Positions 1 through 6,292 of a stretch of 7,390 nucleotides of DNA are shown piece after piece. The stretch is from an uncultured Acetobacteraceae bacterium. Its GTDB lineage: Bacteria > Pseudomonadota > Alphaproteobacteria > Acetobacterales > Acetobacteraceae. The DNA lies in contig CAIMEK010000270.1 of assembly GCA_903839965.1 (NCBI GenBank), forward strand, positions 1 through 7,390, read 5' to 3'. The position numbers were made by a program, and so were the translations under genes. A model generated the notes under the pieces. It saw only the letters and a list, made by a program, of their open reading frames with translations, had not been told where the DNA came from and made no database searches. Numbering within the stretch: the first letter of the stretch is position 1; each line of letters begins with the position of its first letter.

Positions 1-1043
1 CGCACAGGGATGGACCCGGTGATCTGCGAGTACATGGTCTGGATCGCCGGATTCATCACCAGTTCGGCCATCAGCATCTGGCCGGCCTGCAGGTCGGCTT
101 CCTTGCGCTGCCAGAAGATGAAGGCATCGGCGTTCAGGATGAACACCGGCTTGCCGTTCTCGGTCGGGCCCGGCGCGAGGATGAAGTCGTCGAGCTTGTA
201 GCCGGCATTGAGCATCACGCCCTGCGCCCAGCCACCGGACAACAGAATGCCCATGTCGCCGGCGATGAAGCGCGGCAGGAACACGCTGTAGTGCTGCGTG
301 GCGACGTTCGGGTCCTGCCAGTTGGCCAGCTTGCGCACCTGCACGAGGGCGGCAAGCACGTCCTTGCCGCCCAGCGCCTTTTCGTCCAGTTCCATCACCG
401 CGGCGCGGTAGGCGGCCGGGTTGATGCCGGCCAGGCTGGTTTCGAATTTCATGCCGTCATCAAAACGAAGTCCGCCATTGGCGAACGGGTTGGCCACGCC
501 GGCCGCCTTCATCTTCTCGGCGAGTTCGTTGAACTCCGCCCAGTTGGTCGGCACTTTCGTCGCCTTGGCGCGGTCCATGGCGCGCTTGGAGTAGAACATC
601 GTGTTGGTGCGATAGACCTGCAGCGGCATCGCCAGCCAATGGCCGAACGGGCGATGGATCTTGGTCAGGTCGGGGGCGACCACCTTCTCGTAGCCCGCGG
701 CGGTGACCACGGAATCGAGGTTCACCGTCGGCGCGATCTTCGACCACGCGGCGATGTCGGGGCCCTTGAGCTGCGAGCACGCCGGCGGATCGCCGGCCAT
801 GATCTGCGCGCGCAGCTTGTTCATCATGTCGGTGGTGAAGCCCGGCACCGGGGCGTGCTGCCAGGTCCCGCCGCGCTCTTCGAACTTCTTGCCCAGCGCG
901 GTAATTGCCGCACCGTCGCTGCCGGTGCTCCACTGCGTGATCAGGGTCAGGCGGGGCTTGACCGCCTGGGCATGCAGCTTGCCCCCAACGGCGAGAAGGC
1001 CGGCAGACGCGGCAAGGACGGCACGGCGGCCGATGCGACGCAT
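1..1043 (-). CDS. Carbohydrate ABC transporter substrate-binding protein (family 1, glucose/mannose GtsA-like), 3' end outside window
   Basis: Periplasmic binding protein that would capture a sugar and deliver it to an inner-membrane ABC permease. Reading down from ATG 1043-1041 gives 347 open codons to the window edge; the family is usually about 410-430 residues, so roughly the last 70 are missing. Residues 1-27 look like an export signal: MRRIGRRAVLAASAG, a hydrophobic stretch, and a likely cut after AQA (25-27). The twin Arg in GRRAVLA is Tat-like, though not a perfect consensus. The mature part has the family signature: QWSTGSDGAAI (37-47), AGDPPACSQLKGPDI (83-97), MPLQVYRTNTMFYSKRAMD (139-157), TNWAEF (166-171) and FIAGDMGILLSGGWAQG (259-275). 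No lipobox Cys is present. The start is supported by AAGGAGG (complement of 1051-1057) 7 nt upstream. Permease and ATPase genes would be expected beyond position 1. The exact sugar is not determined; glucose/mannose is inferred from resemblance to GtsA-type proteins. Confidence 0.9.
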   Translation of the reverse strand, partial: MRRIGRRAVLAASAGLLAVGGKLHAQAVKPRLTLITQWSTGSDGAAITALGKKFEERGGTWQHAPVPGFTTDMMNKLRAQIMAGDPPACSQLKGPDIAAWSKIAPTVNLDSVVTAAGYEKVVAPDLTKIHRPFGHWLAMPLQVYRTNTMFYSKRAMDRAKATKVPTNWAEFNELAEKMKAAGVANPFANGGLRFDDGMKFETSLAGINPAAYRAAVMELDEKALGGKDVLAALVQVRKLANWQDPNVATQHYSVFLPRFIAGDMGILLSGGWAQGVMLNAGYKLDDFILAPGPTENGKPVFILNADAFIFWQRKEADLQAGQMLMAELVMNPAIQTMYSQITGSIPV

Positions 1044-1068
1044 GATGTTTCCTCCTTGATTGGCGGCT

Positions 1069-1086
1069 TCGTTAGCCGGCCAACGA
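1069..1086. promoter_or_regulatory. 18-bp near-perfect palindrome, candidate operator of the sugar-binding-protein gene
   Basis: TCGTTAGCCGGCCAACGA pairs at 8 of 9 positions about a central CCGG; the one mismatch is A1074/C1081. It lies 26 bp upstream of the binding-protein ATG and about 11 bp upstream of its Shine-Dalgarno, where a repressor could block transcription. An even-length palindrome with a central CG is the general architecture of LacI/GalR-family operators, which commonly control sugar transporters. No regulator gene is visible in the window, so the assignment is inference. It could also be a chance palindrome in GC-rich DNA. Confidence 0.4.
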
Positions 1087-1246
1087 CAGGCGCGATGCTG
1101 CCACGTTGGACAATGCTAATCAACGCCGCTCCACTCAGCCGGCGGCGGCACTCACCAACGCGCGGGGGGTGCCCGGGTCGAGGGCGGTGTCCGCTCGGGC
1201 ATCGCCAGTGCCGCTGTCGTTGCTGGATCCGGCAAAGTGGCCTAGG

Positions 1247-1275
1247 TTGACAGGCGTGCGCCAGGACAGCAAATC
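1247..1275 (+). promoter_or_regulatory. Tentative sigma-70-like promoter for the O-antigen ligase gene
   Basis: TTGACA at 1247-1252 matches the -35 consensus exactly. The best hexamers at 16-17 bp spacing are GCAAAT (1269-1274) and CAAATC (1270-1275), both weak -10 matches. The position, 33-60 bp ahead of the start codon, is sensible. The call rests essentially on the -35 box. Confidence 0.25.
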
Positions 1276-1294
1276 GCGCTCTACAACAGCATAC

Positions 1295-1300
1295 GGGTGA
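1295..1300 (+). promoter_or_regulatory. Ribosome binding site supporting the TTG start of the O-antigen ligase gene
   Basis: GGGTGA at 1295-1300 matches the 3' part of the consensus AAGGAGGTGA and lies 7 nt before TTG at 1308-1310. The first in-frame ATG is 69 codons further in, inside the membrane domain, so this site decides the start. Confidence 0.4.
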
Positions 1301-1307
1301 CGCAGTA

Positions 1308-2648
1308 TTGTCCGATATCGAAACAAATACAAACAGATGGGTTCGCATCAAAGCGATCGGGCTGCGCGAGTCGGCTGAGGGTCTGGTCTTACTGTTGCCG
1401 CCGGCACTGTTCTATTCACGGGCGCTGTCGGAGATCTTGATCGGCACGATATGCGCTCTGTTCCTGGGCCACTGCCTGCGACAGCGCGCATGGGCGTGGC
1501 TCCGTGCCCCGTGGATGCTGGCGGGAATGGCGTGGTGGGGCTGGCTTGTGCTGTGCTCGGCCGTGGGACCAGTTGACATGCTGGCCCTGGCGCAATCCCT
1601 GGTGGCGGCCAGGCTGTTGCTGTTGGCCGCGGCGCTCGGCAATTGGGTCCTGTCGGAGGCGGCAACGCGGCGGCGCCTGTTTATTGTCATTTCGCTTTGT
1701 GCGGCATGGCTGGTTGAGCAGTGCTGGCAACAATATCTGTTTGGCGTGAATATCTTCGGGGCGCCGCGGTTTGGCGATGGCGCACTGACCGGGCCGTTTC
1801 CCGGGTTGCCGCGGGCAGGCTCCGCCTACGTTCTGTTGTTTTTCCCGGTGGCCCTTGTCTCGGCCTACCGGCTGGCGGCGTGGCGCGGGCGCAAGGGTCA
1901 GGCGCTCGGCGGGCTCTTGGCGGTGTTCATGGTCCTGACCATGGTGCTGATCGGCCAGCGCATGCCGACCTTGCTGATGCTGTTCGGGCTGGTTCTGGTC
2001 GCCTGGCTGCTGCCGCAGGGGCGCCGGCCGGTCCTGCTGGCGATGGCGGCGGCGGCGCTGCTGCTTGCGGCGACGCCGATGATTTCCCCGCCGACGTTCC
2101 AGAAGCTGGTGCTGCGGCTTTGGGAGCAGTTGTCAAATTTCCCGGCCAGCCCCTATGGGCTCCTGTACATGCGTGCGGCGGCCATCCTGAATGCGCATCC
2201 CTGGTTGGGGGCCGGGCACAATGCTTTCCGGACGTTGTGTGGGGACCCCGCCTATTTCCACGGCCTGCCGTGGTTGGGCATATCGGACAGCGCCGCGGGC
2301 GGGCTGGAAGCATGCAATAACCATCCGCACAATTTCTACCTGCAGGCAGCGACCGCGGGCGGCTACCCCGGGCTGCTGCTGTTTGTCGCCATGGCCATCG
2401 TCATTGTGCGAACCATGGCAACCTCGGCAATGCGAACGTTGCCGGTGGACAACCGTGTCGTTCGGCTGGCGCTGCTGGTGCAGATGTCGGTGGCGTTCTG
2501 GCCGCTGGCCTCGACCAACGATTTCCTCTCGATCCCGAATGCGGGCTGGATGTTCCTGATGCTCGGATGGGGCCTCGCGGAGGCTGTGCCGACGCGCCTG
2601 CCGGATCAGGGCAGGGCCGCGACGACGGTCATGAGCCGGTTATCGTAG
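1308..2648 (+). CDS. O-antigen ligase/polymerase family membrane protein (Wzy_C/WaaL-like)
   Basis: A 446-residue polytopic inner-membrane protein of the O-antigen ligase superfamily. Members either join O-polysaccharide to lipid A-core (WaaL) or polymerise polysaccharide repeat units (Wzy). Hydrophobic segments recur along the protein, for example about 25-55, 70-87, 92-112, 124-136, 172-190, 200-235, 241-256, 353-367 and 385-420. Family landmarks are IGQRMPTLLMLFG (215-227, Arg218 in the usual conserved-Arg position), AHPWLGAGHNAFRT (296-309) and the periplasmic-loop signature NNHPHNFYLQAATAGGYPG (337-355), where His339/His341 match the family's essential His. The start is taken as TTG 1308: GGGTGA lies 7 nt upstream, and the first in-frame ATG would remove about 70 residues including the first membrane helices. 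The 3' end overlaps the convergent glycosyltransferase gene by 43 bp. Ligase versus polymerase cannot be settled from sequence alone. Codons such as TTG, TTA, TTT and ATA are commoner than in the flanking genes. Confidence 0.85.
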   Translation: MSDIETNTNRWVRIKAIGLRESAEGLVLLLPPALFYSRALSEILIGTICALFLGHCLRQRAWAWLRAPWMLAGMAWWGWLVLCSAVGPVDMLALAQSLVAARLLLLAAALGNWVLSEAATRRRLFIVISLCAAWLVEQCWQQYLFGVNIFGAPRFGDGALTGPFPGLPRAGSAYVLLFFPVALVSAYRLAAWRGRKGQALGGLLAVFMVLTMVLIGQRMPTLLMLFGLVLVAWLLPQGRRPVLLAMAAAALLLAATPMISPPTFQKLVLRLWEQLSNFPASPYGLLYMRAAAILNAHPWLGAGHNAFRTLCGDPAYFHGLPWLGISDSAAGGLEACNNHPHNFYLQAATAGGYPGLLLFVAMAIVIVRTMATSAMRTLPVDNRVVRLALLVQMSVAFWPLASTNDFLSIPNAGWMFLMLGWGLAEAVPTRLPDQGRAATTVMSRLS

Positions 2649-3574
2649 CCGTGTTCGGCAAGCACGCGCCGCCGCCCGGCCGCGCCGATTGACGCCGCGA
2701 GACCGGGGTCACGTTGCAGGCGGATGCAAATCTCGTCCAATTCCGCCGCGGAACGATAGACCAGGACCTCCTCGCCCTCCTCAAAGCAGGTGGAAAGGTC
2801 CCGCTGATCGTCACTGACCACGGGCGTGCCAAGGAAATAGGGGTCGAAGCTGCGCTGGTTGAGGCCGTAAACGACGTTTTCCTCATTGCGGATGTTGAGC
2901 ACGGCGAGATGGCTGCGATAGGCGGCGGCCAGCGCCGGGATGTCGAGGCGGAGCGGATGGATCGCGTGCGCGACGGCGGGAAACGGCCGCCAGCCCGGCC
3001 CGTAAAGCTCGATCGGCGTGCTGATCCGATTGAGCAGCGCCACGCGGTGCGGCGTGGGGTTGGCGACAAAAACCACCCGTGGAATGCGGTTGGCGGGCGT
3101 CGGTTCGCCAAGCCGCATGTTGGCCGCATGCGGCAGATAGCAGCAGGGCACGGGAAAGCGCTGGCTGCGGTGCTGTTCGACGAAGAAGCTGTCGGTGTGG
3201 GCCACCAGATCGTAGCGTGACGCGATCGCGCGGTCGGTTTCGAGGAACCCGTCACCCACCCAGGCGACCATGGGCGGCCGGCCGGGCAGGGCGCGCAGGC
3301 GGTCGAGGATCCGCAGCGGGACTTCGTACCCCCGCACGGCGACGATGAGGTCGGGACGGAACCGGCCGACTGCACGGGCCGTCCAGGCAGCGCGCGGCGC
3401 ACCGAGCCGGCGCACGAGCAGCAGACGCTCGATGGCGGCGTTGAGGCGCGGGTCGCGCGTCGGGCAGAGTTGGACGCTGTGGCCAGCGGCGAGGAGGCCG
3501 GCGGCGCAGTCTTCCAGCCAATGGGTTACGCTGCCGATCTTGCCGATCAGGGTCACTCGCATCGGTGCCGTCAT
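2606..3574 (-). CDS. CgeB-like glycosyltransferase family 1 protein
   Basis: A 322-residue cytoplasmic glycosyltransferase with GT-B-like organisation, resembling CgeB/YkvP-type enzymes that transfer a sugar from a nucleotide-sugar donor. The N-terminal half opens with MRVTLIGKIGSVTHWLEDC (5-23), a Rossmann-like start, and includes RPDLIVAVRGYEVP (73-86), VAWVGDGFLETDR (103-115) and CYLPHAANM (145-153). The C-terminal half has the donor-site-like block LNIRNEE (226-232), NQRSFDPYFLGTPVVSDD (239-256) and EEGEEVLVYRSAAEL (265-279), typical of PF13524-like domains. There is no signal peptide or membrane segment. ATG 3574-3572 overlaps the TGA stop of the upstream kinase gene as ATGA, which supports this start over Met5 and suggests translational coupling. 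It converges on the O-antigen ligase gene, and the two may share surface-glycan work. Acceptor and sugar are unknown. Confidence 0.8.
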   Translation of the reverse strand: MTAPMRVTLIGKIGSVTHWLEDCAAGLLAAGHSVQLCPTRDPRLNAAIERLLLVRRLGAPRAAWTARAVGRFRPDLIVAVRGYEVPLRILDRLRALPGRPPMVAWVGDGFLETDRAIASRYDLVAHTDSFFVEQHRSQRFPVPCCYLPHAANMRLGEPTPANRIPRVVFVANPTPHRVALLNRISTPIELYGPGWRPFPAVAHAIHPLRLDIPALAAAYRSHLAVLNIRNEENVVYGLNQRSFDPYFLGTPVVSDDQRDLSTCFEEGEEVLVYRSAAELDEICIRLQRDPGLAASIGAAGRRRVLAEHGYDNRLMTVVAALP

Positions 3575-4902
3575 AACGGCAGCAGCACCCGCGCCCGCAG
3601 CCCGCCGAGCGGGCTGTCCTCCAACGTGATCTCGCCGCCATGCGCACGCACGATATCGCGCGCGATGGTCAGGCCCAGCCCCAGGCCCCCGGCCGCGCTG
3701 CTCTCGAACGGCCGGAATACGCCCTCGCGGCGTTCCAGCGGAATGCCCGGCCCGTCATCGTCCACCGTCACCTGCACGTTGCGCTCCCCGACCGGCACCG
3801 CACAGAGCGCCACATGAGTCCCATGGCGGCAGGCGTTGTCCACCAGGTTGGTGATTGCGCGCCGCACCGCGTCCGGGCGTATCCGCAACGCGGTTTTCGA
3901 CGGCACGTCCAGCGTGACCGCCGCCCCGGTCCGCCGTGCCGCCGCCGCAACATCGTCCAGCAATTGCGCCAGATCAACCACGCTCGCCTGTTCGTCCCCC
4001 TCGCCGCGCGCAAACGACAGGTAGCCACGGATCATCCGCTCCATTTCCTCCACGTCCGTGGTCATGTCGGCAACCTCGCCGCGCAGTTCGTCGCGTGCCG
4101 GCAACATCGCCAGGGCCAGCCGCAGCCGCGTCAACGGCGTGCGCAGATCGTGCGACACACCGGCCAGCATCTCGGTGCGCTGCTGCAGGAACCGTCGGAT
4201 ACGCTCCTGCATGCGATTGAACGCAACCCCGGCCTGGCGCACCTCGGTCGCCCCTTCCGGCCTGATCGGCCCGATATCGCGCCCCATGCCGAACGCTTCG
4301 GCCGCCGTCGCCAGCCGACGTATGGCCCGCACCTGGTTGCGCGTGAACAGGGCCGCGATGGCGAACAACAACAGCGCCGAACCGACCAGCCAGGTGACGA
4401 ACAGGTATATCGTCGCCGTGTAGAGGCGCTTGCGCGGCGCCTGCACGTCAAGCACGGCGTCGGGAAGTTGCACGCGGATCAGCACCGAAACCGGATCCGA
4501 CGCCCAATCCACCGTGAACGGCCGCCCGACCCGGTCGCGCAACGCATCGGCGAGATCCTCGTCCACCGGCCCTATCAGGGTCTGGCGGCGGCCGCCGGGC
4601 AGCTTCAATCCCGGCTCGAGCCGCATCCCCAGCTGCCATTGACGCAAGGCATTGTCCAGCAGCCACGAGCGGTCGGCCGCGTCGGGATAGCGGTTCAGCA
4701 GCTCGATGGTCAGCGCGACCTCGCCGGCGATGGCCAGCGAAAACCGGCGCGAAATGATGTCGAGGTGGCTGCCGTAGAAGATTTGCAGCGCCACCGCCTG
4801 CACGGCGATCAGCGGCACCAGGATCATCAGCAGGCTGCGCCACAGCAGCGAGCGTGGGAAGATGCGCTTGAGCAGGTGGATCTTCGGGATATGGATGCGC
4901 AT
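3571..4902 (-). CDS. Two-component sensor histidine kinase, EnvZ-like (HAMP-HisKA-HATPase_c)
   Basis: A 443-residue inner-membrane sensor kinase that would autophosphorylate and pass phosphate to the adjacent OmpR-type regulator. The first membrane helix is about 21-43, followed by a periplasmic segment of about 120 residues with no recognised sensor domain, and a second helix at about 163-186. A HAMP linker spans about 187-239. The dimerisation/phosphoacceptor helix is VSHDLRTPLTRLRLALAML (249-267) with His251. The ATPase domain shows the N box TNLVDNACRHG (351-361), G1 box DDDGPGIP (381-388), F box FRPFE (396-400) and G2 box GLGLGL (406-411). All catalytic motifs are present, so it should be active. 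It starts 8 bp after the regulator's stop, behind GAGGCGG, and its stop overlaps the glycosyltransferase start by 4 bp. The stimulus is unknown. Confidence 0.93.
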   Translation of the reverse strand: MRIHIPKIHLLKRIFPRSLLWRSLLMILVPLIAVQAVALQIFYGSHLDIISRRFSLAIAGEVALTIELLNRYPDAADRSWLLDNALRQWQLGMRLEPGLKLPGGRRQTLIGPVDEDLADALRDRVGRPFTVDWASDPVSVLIRVQLPDAVLDVQAPRKRLYTATIYLFVTWLVGSALLLFAIAALFTRNQVRAIRRLATAAEAFGMGRDIGPIRPEGATEVRQAGVAFNRMQERIRRFLQQRTEMLAGVSHDLRTPLTRLRLALAMLPARDELRGEVADMTTDVEEMERMIRGYLSFARGEGDEQASVVDLAQLLDDVAAAARRTGAAVTLDVPSKTALRIRPDAVRRAITNLVDNACRHGTHVALCAVPVGERNVQVTVDDDGPGIPLERREGVFRPFESSAAGGLGLGLTIARDIVRAHGGEITLEDSPLGGLRARVLLPL

Positions 4903-4910
4903 CGCCCGCC

Positions 4911-5612
4911 TCAGCGGCCCGGCTTCAGCACGTAGCCCCGGCCACGCACGGTATGCAGAAACCGCGGCTCGCGCGGATCGGCCTCCAGCTTGCGCCGCAG
5001 CCGGGTCACCATGACGTCGATCGCCCGCTCGCCGGTCTCGTCCATGCTGAGCGCGGCGACGATGTCCTCGCGCGACAGCACCTCGTTTGGCTTGCGGGCC
5101 AGCACGGTCAACAGCGCCGCCTCGCCACCGGTCAGGCGGACCACGCCATCGGGGCCGGTCAGCTCACCGCGCGCCGGATCGAAGTCCAACGGCCCCAACG
5201 GCAACGGACCGGTCGGCGCACCCGGCGGCGCCGGCGGGGCGGCGATACGGCGCAGGCGCGCGCGAATCCGCAGCAGCAGTTCCTTGGGGTCGAACGGCTT
5301 CGGCAGATAGTCGTCCGCGCCCGCCTCGAAGCCGGCAATGCGGTCCTCCGGCGCGCCGCGCGCCGTCAGCAACAGCACCGGCACATCGGCATTGTCGCGC
5401 CGCAGCGACTCCGTCAGCTCCAGCCCGCTCTCGCCGGGCATCATGACGTCCAGCACCATCAGCTCCGGCTGCAGGAAACGCAGCTTCTCACGCGCCTCCG
5501 CCGCACTGGCGGCGGTGGTGACGCGGAACCCGTTCTCCGCCAGGTAGCGCGACAGCAACGCGCGCAGGCGGTCGTCGTCGTCCACCACCAGGATCGTCGC
5601 CTCGTCGCTCAT
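4911..5612 (-). CDS. OmpR/PhoB-family response regulator (PetR-like)
   Basis: A 233-residue DNA-binding response regulator, the expected partner of the kinase 8 bp downstream. The receiver domain (about 5-118) has the acidic pocket VVDDDD (9-14), phosphoacceptor Asp55 in VLDVMMPGESG (53-63), Thr83 in LLTARG and Lys105 in LPKPFDP. A Pro/Ala/Gly-rich linker (about 124-139) leads to a winged-helix DNA-binding domain (about 140-231) with LTGGEAALLTVLARKPNEVLS (positions 161-181), the recognition-helix region ERAIDVMVTRLRRKLE and the final wing VRGRGYVL. ATG 5612 is preceded by a strong GGGAGGAG (complement of 5616-5623). The MarR gene ends 13 bp upstream. Length and the pairing with a MarR protein recall PetR of Rhodobacter capsulatus, reported to be needed for cytochrome bc1-dependent growth. 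Equivalent function here is inference. Confidence 0.95.
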   Translation of the reverse strand: MSDEATILVVDDDDRLRALLSRYLAENGFRVTTAASAAEAREKLRFLQPELMVLDVMMPGESGLELTESLRRDNADVPVLLLTARGAPEDRIAGFEAGADDYLPKPFDPKELLLRIRARLRRIAAPPAPPGAPTGPLPLGPLDFDPARGELTGPDGVVRLTGGEAALLTVLARKPNEVLSREDIVAALSMDETGERAIDVMVTRLRRKLEADPREPRFLHTVRGRGYVLKPGR

Positions 5613-5625
5613 CCGCTCCTCCCGC

Positions 5626-6165
5626 TCACACCGGCGTCGCCGGCATGTCCTTGTTGTGCGCGCGGGCGGGACCGCGCCGGTCCATGTAGGCGCGCGCGGC
5701 TTCGTCCATGATCCCGCGCATCACCCGCCGGAATCCCTCCACCGACGCCGGGCCGGCATCGCGATAGGCCGCCACCAGGCGCTCGCGCTGCCGCTCGAAC
5801 AACCGCCGCTCCAGCGCCTGCCCGGCGACGGTAAGCGTCAGCAGCCGCTGCCGCCGGTCGGCCCGGCCCTGCGCCTGCGACACATATCCCTGTCCGACCA
5901 GCGCGCCCAGCACACGCGCCAGGCTCTGCTTGGTGATGCGCAGGATCGCCAGCAGCTCGGTGACGGTAATCCCCGGATTATGGCCGATGAAATGCAAGGC
6001 GCGATGGTGCGCCCGCCCCAGCCCCAGTTCCGTCAGGATGACGTCGGCCGCATTGGTGAAATCGCGGTAGGCGAAGAACAGCAGGTCCTGCGCGGCGCGG
6101 ATTTCCTCTTCGCGCAGGAACAGCAGGCTGCTGCCCGCGGCAGCAGGATTTTTTGCCTCAACCAT
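5626..6165 (-). CDS. MarR-family transcriptional regulator (PetP-like)
   Basis: A 179-residue winged helix-turn-helix regulator expected to act as a DNA-binding dimer. Helices around 20-47 start the dimerisation region. GLGRAHHRALHFIGHNPG (48-65) leads into the helix-turn-helix ITVTELLAILRITKQSLARVL (66-86), with the recognition helix around 78-90. The wing GRADRRQRLLTLT (100-112) carries the Asp/Arg pattern (Asp103, Arg105) typical of MarR proteins. The C-terminal helices about 114-160 complete the dimer interface. The GRAHHR...ITKQSLARVL pattern fits the alphaproteobacterial PetP-type subgroup that sits before an OmpR-type regulator. ATG 6165 is chosen because an in-frame TGA lies two codons upstream; its Shine-Dalgarno is poor. 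It is the first gene of the four-gene minus-strand cluster and diverges from ilvE. Its ligand is unknown; it may autoregulate from the divergent promoter region. Confidence 0.92.
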   Translation of the reverse strand: MVEAKNPAAAGSSLLFLREEEIRAAQDLLFFAYRDFTNAADVILTELGLGRAHHRALHFIGHNPGITVTELLAILRITKQSLARVLGALVGQGYVSQAQGRADRRQRLLTLTVAGQALERRLFERQRERLVAAYRDAGPASVEGFRRVMRGIMDEAARAYMDRRGPARAHNKDMPATPV

Positions 6166-6243
6166 GGGTCAGGCCTGGCCGGACCGGGCGTCGGCAGCGC
6201 AGAGTGGGCATGGCTGGGTTGCCCTTCAGTTACGGCAGTCTGG

Positions 6244-6272
6244 TTGACGTATCGGGTGGTCCATTATAGATT
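6244..6272 (+). promoter_or_regulatory. Sigma-70-like promoter for ilvE
   Basis: TTGACG (6244-6249) matches the -35 consensus at five of six bases. The -10 could be TATAGA (6265-6270, 15-bp spacer) or TAGATT (6267-6272, 17-bp spacer). Transcription would begin near 6278, giving a leader of about 35 nt that contains the GAGGA ribosome site (6299-6303). The core overlaps the opposing minus-strand promoter. Confidence 0.5.
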
Positions 6273-6292
6273 CTGCCCAGTTAGAGCAACAA
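6263..6292 (-). promoter_or_regulatory. Sigma-70-like promoter for the MarR-regulator-kinase-glycosyltransferase cluster
   Basis: Read on the minus strand, TATAAT (complement of 6263-6268) is a perfect -10 box, preceded at 18 bp by TTGTTG (complement of 6287-6292), a partial -35 match. Transcription would start near 6256 and leave a leader of about 90 nt before the MarR ATG. The -10 overlaps that of the opposing ilvE promoter. Confidence 0.5.

Larger units (their letters stand above)
1044..1307. other. Divergent intergenic region between the binding-protein and O-antigen ligase genes
   Basis: No convincing coding frame is seen. On the binding-protein side are its Shine-Dalgarno (1051-1057) and the 18-bp palindrome (1069-1086). 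In the middle, TGCCCG (1170-1175) and CGGGCA (1196-1201) can pair around an inner GCGG/CCGC stem, giving an irregular hairpin of unknown role. On the ligase side TTGACA (1247-1252) is a perfect -35 match, but the expected -10 zone around 1269-1275 is poor (GCAAAT or CAAATC), so a promoter there is only tentative. GGGTGA precedes the ligase start. Confidence 0.5.

Noticed and set aside
460..933. Minus-strand open frame of 157 codons
   Set aside because: It is an out-of-phase reading of the binding-protein gene with Arg-rich composition and no family resemblance.
1170..1201. Hairpin TGCCCG...CGGGCA as an intrinsic terminator
   Set aside because: The stem is short and interrupted, no T run follows on either strand, and the position between two divergent genes does not need a terminator.
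291..1250. Plus-strand open frame of 319 codons
   Set aside because: It is antisense to the sugar-binding protein, whose family motifs and export signal read continuously on the minus strand, and it is His/Arg/Gly-rich.
1721..2320. Plus-strand frame of 199 codons within the O-antigen ligase gene
   Set aside because: It is an Ala/Gly/Arg-rich shift of the ligase gene, without membrane segments or motifs. The ligase frame carries the signature His and Arg residues.
3640..4935. Long open frame (431 codons) on the plus strand
   Set aside because: It is antisense to the histidine kinase, whose motifs are complete. The product is Arg/His/Gln-rich low-complexity sequence, as expected for the complement of GC-rich coding DNA.
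4953..5711. Plus-strand open frame of 252 codons
   Set aside because: It is antisense to the response regulator, shows no recognisable domain and is Arg/Gln/His-rich.
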